Shown here one piece after another: positions 7,033-7,551 of a stretch of DNA of 7,551 bases. The notes under the pieces were generated by a model. The model ran no database searches. It was given only the letters and a program-made list of their open reading frames with translations, and was not told where the DNA came from. The stretch comes from Myxococcota bacterium. GTDB lineage: Bacteria; Myxococcota_A; UBA9160; PR03. Location of the stretch: the NCBI GenBank assembly GCA_025453505.1, contig JALOQG010000128.1, positions 1 through 7,551 of the forward strand, read 5' to 3'. The stretch's first letter is position 1. Each line of letters starts with the position of its first letter. The translations under genes were made by a program, and so were the position numbers.

Positions 7033-7551
7033 GCACGATCTGCTCGTCGCCGCCGCCGCGCAGCCGGATCTCCGCGATCGAGAAGGCGCCGCGCTGGCGC
7101 TGGAACACGCTCACCGCGATCAGCCAGATGCGAACCACGTCGCCCGGGTGCGCGCCGAAATGGCGCAGCGCATCCGCGTGCAGGTCGCGGCGCTCCGCGT
7201 GCCACGCGCCGAGCCCCTCGCGTCCGGAGCGGATCACGACGTGGAACTCGCGCTGCTTCCAGTTCGGGAGCGGGCACCAGTACGCGGTGCCGACGGGAAG
7301 CGCGCAGCTCCAGTAGTACGTGAGGTCGAGGCCGTTCGCGAACTCGACCGCGAGGCTCAGGTAGTCGTGGCTCGGGATGCAGTCTTCGCGCAACAGGCCG
7401 GGCAGCGCGTCGACGCGCCAGCGCCACGCGATCTCCGTGTCCGGCCGCAGCGGGAAGGCGGCGTCGCGCTGCAGGATGCCGGCGTCGCCGACGACCTCGC
7501 ACGCGAGCGCCTGCTGGCCGCCGGGTGTCTCGCAGGGACGAAAGATCTCCG
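7028..7551 (-). CDS. DUF3047-like protein, C-terminal part (start beyond right edge)
   Basis: The frame is open from the right edge to a TGA at 7028-7030, giving the last 173 residues. The sequence is beta-rich with many Trp and Tyr. Recognisable blocks are WRWRVDALP (42-50), HDYLSLAVEF (61-70), DLTYYWSCALPVG (75-87), HVVIRSGREGLGAWHAERRDLHAD (two parts, 103-113 and 114-126) and IWLIAVSVFQR (141-151). They follow the DUF3047 pattern of WxWxV, a central YxWS, a V-x-S-G/L-G-x-W block with a charged stretch after it, and a C-terminal I-x-x-I-A strand. The usual family ending with acidic TDTDNTG-like residues is replaced by VFQRQRG. Function is unknown. A start inside this region, such as the TTG at 7393, would split the conserved WRWRV block, so the longer reading is preferred. 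The next gene downstream is the hydrolase, 68 nt away with a hairpin between. Confidence 0.65.
   Translation of the reverse strand, partial: EIFRPCETPGGQQALACEVVGDAGILQRDAAFPLRPDTEIAWRWRVDALPGLLREDCIPSHDYLSLAVEFANGLDLTYYWSCALPVGTAYWCPLPNWKQREFHVVIRSGREGLGAWHAERRDLHADALRHFGAHPGDVVRIWLIAVSVFQRQRGAFSIAEIRLRGGGDEQIVL

Noticed and set aside
6966..7502. A 178-codon minus-strand frame overlapping the DUF3047 region
   Set aside because: It is an Arg-rich frame shadow; the alternative frame carries the conserved Trp/Tyr blocks and stays open to the window edge.

Overview
The window is very GC-rich (roughly 70% by eye, strong G/C at third codon positions) and almost entirely coding. It holds the parts of a Gram-negative envelope: a lipoprotein periplasmic adaptor and a full-length tripartite-type RND pump. 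GTG starts are common (three of the four starts other than tetR, adaptor and hydrolase ATG starts). This fits a high-GC proteobacterium or a related environmental lineage such as the former deltaproteobacteria; the sequence alone does not settle the taxon.

Layout. (1) 1-292, minus strand: the first 97 codons of a glycoside hydrolase family 3 beta-glucosidase, cut by the left edge. (2) 293-454: a 162-bp divergent control region, locally AT-rich, with two 11-bp palindromes sharing the core AACGnCGTT. (3) 455-5342, plus strand: a three-gene operon, TetR-type regulator, RND adaptor lipoprotein and RND permease, joined by 4-nt stop/start overlaps (ATGA and GTGA). (4) 5343-5351: a 9-bp gap where the pump operon converges on the next cluster. 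(5) 5352-7551, minus strand: in transcription order, a DUF3047-like protein (its start lies beyond the right edge), a 10-bp hairpin, an alpha/beta hydrolase of the proline-iminopeptidase-like type, and a TerC-family membrane protein 18 nt downstream of the hydrolase.

How the genes work together. The left half reads as a self-regulated efflux module: TetR probably binds the palindromes just upstream of its own gene, responds to a small ligand and controls the adaptor-permease pair. No TolC-like outer-membrane channel is encoded here, so the pump would borrow one encoded elsewhere. The divergent beta-glucosidase shares the control region and may be co-regulated, but that is inference. The right-hand cluster (DUF3047, hydrolase, TerC) looks co-transcribed without an obvious shared pathway.

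I found no mobile element, CRISPR array, tRNA or rRNA. Nothing here is clearly a new defence or biosynthetic system. The most useful leads are the twin operator-like palindromes, the divergent beta-glucosidase/efflux pairing, and the hairpin over the DUF3047 stop codon.
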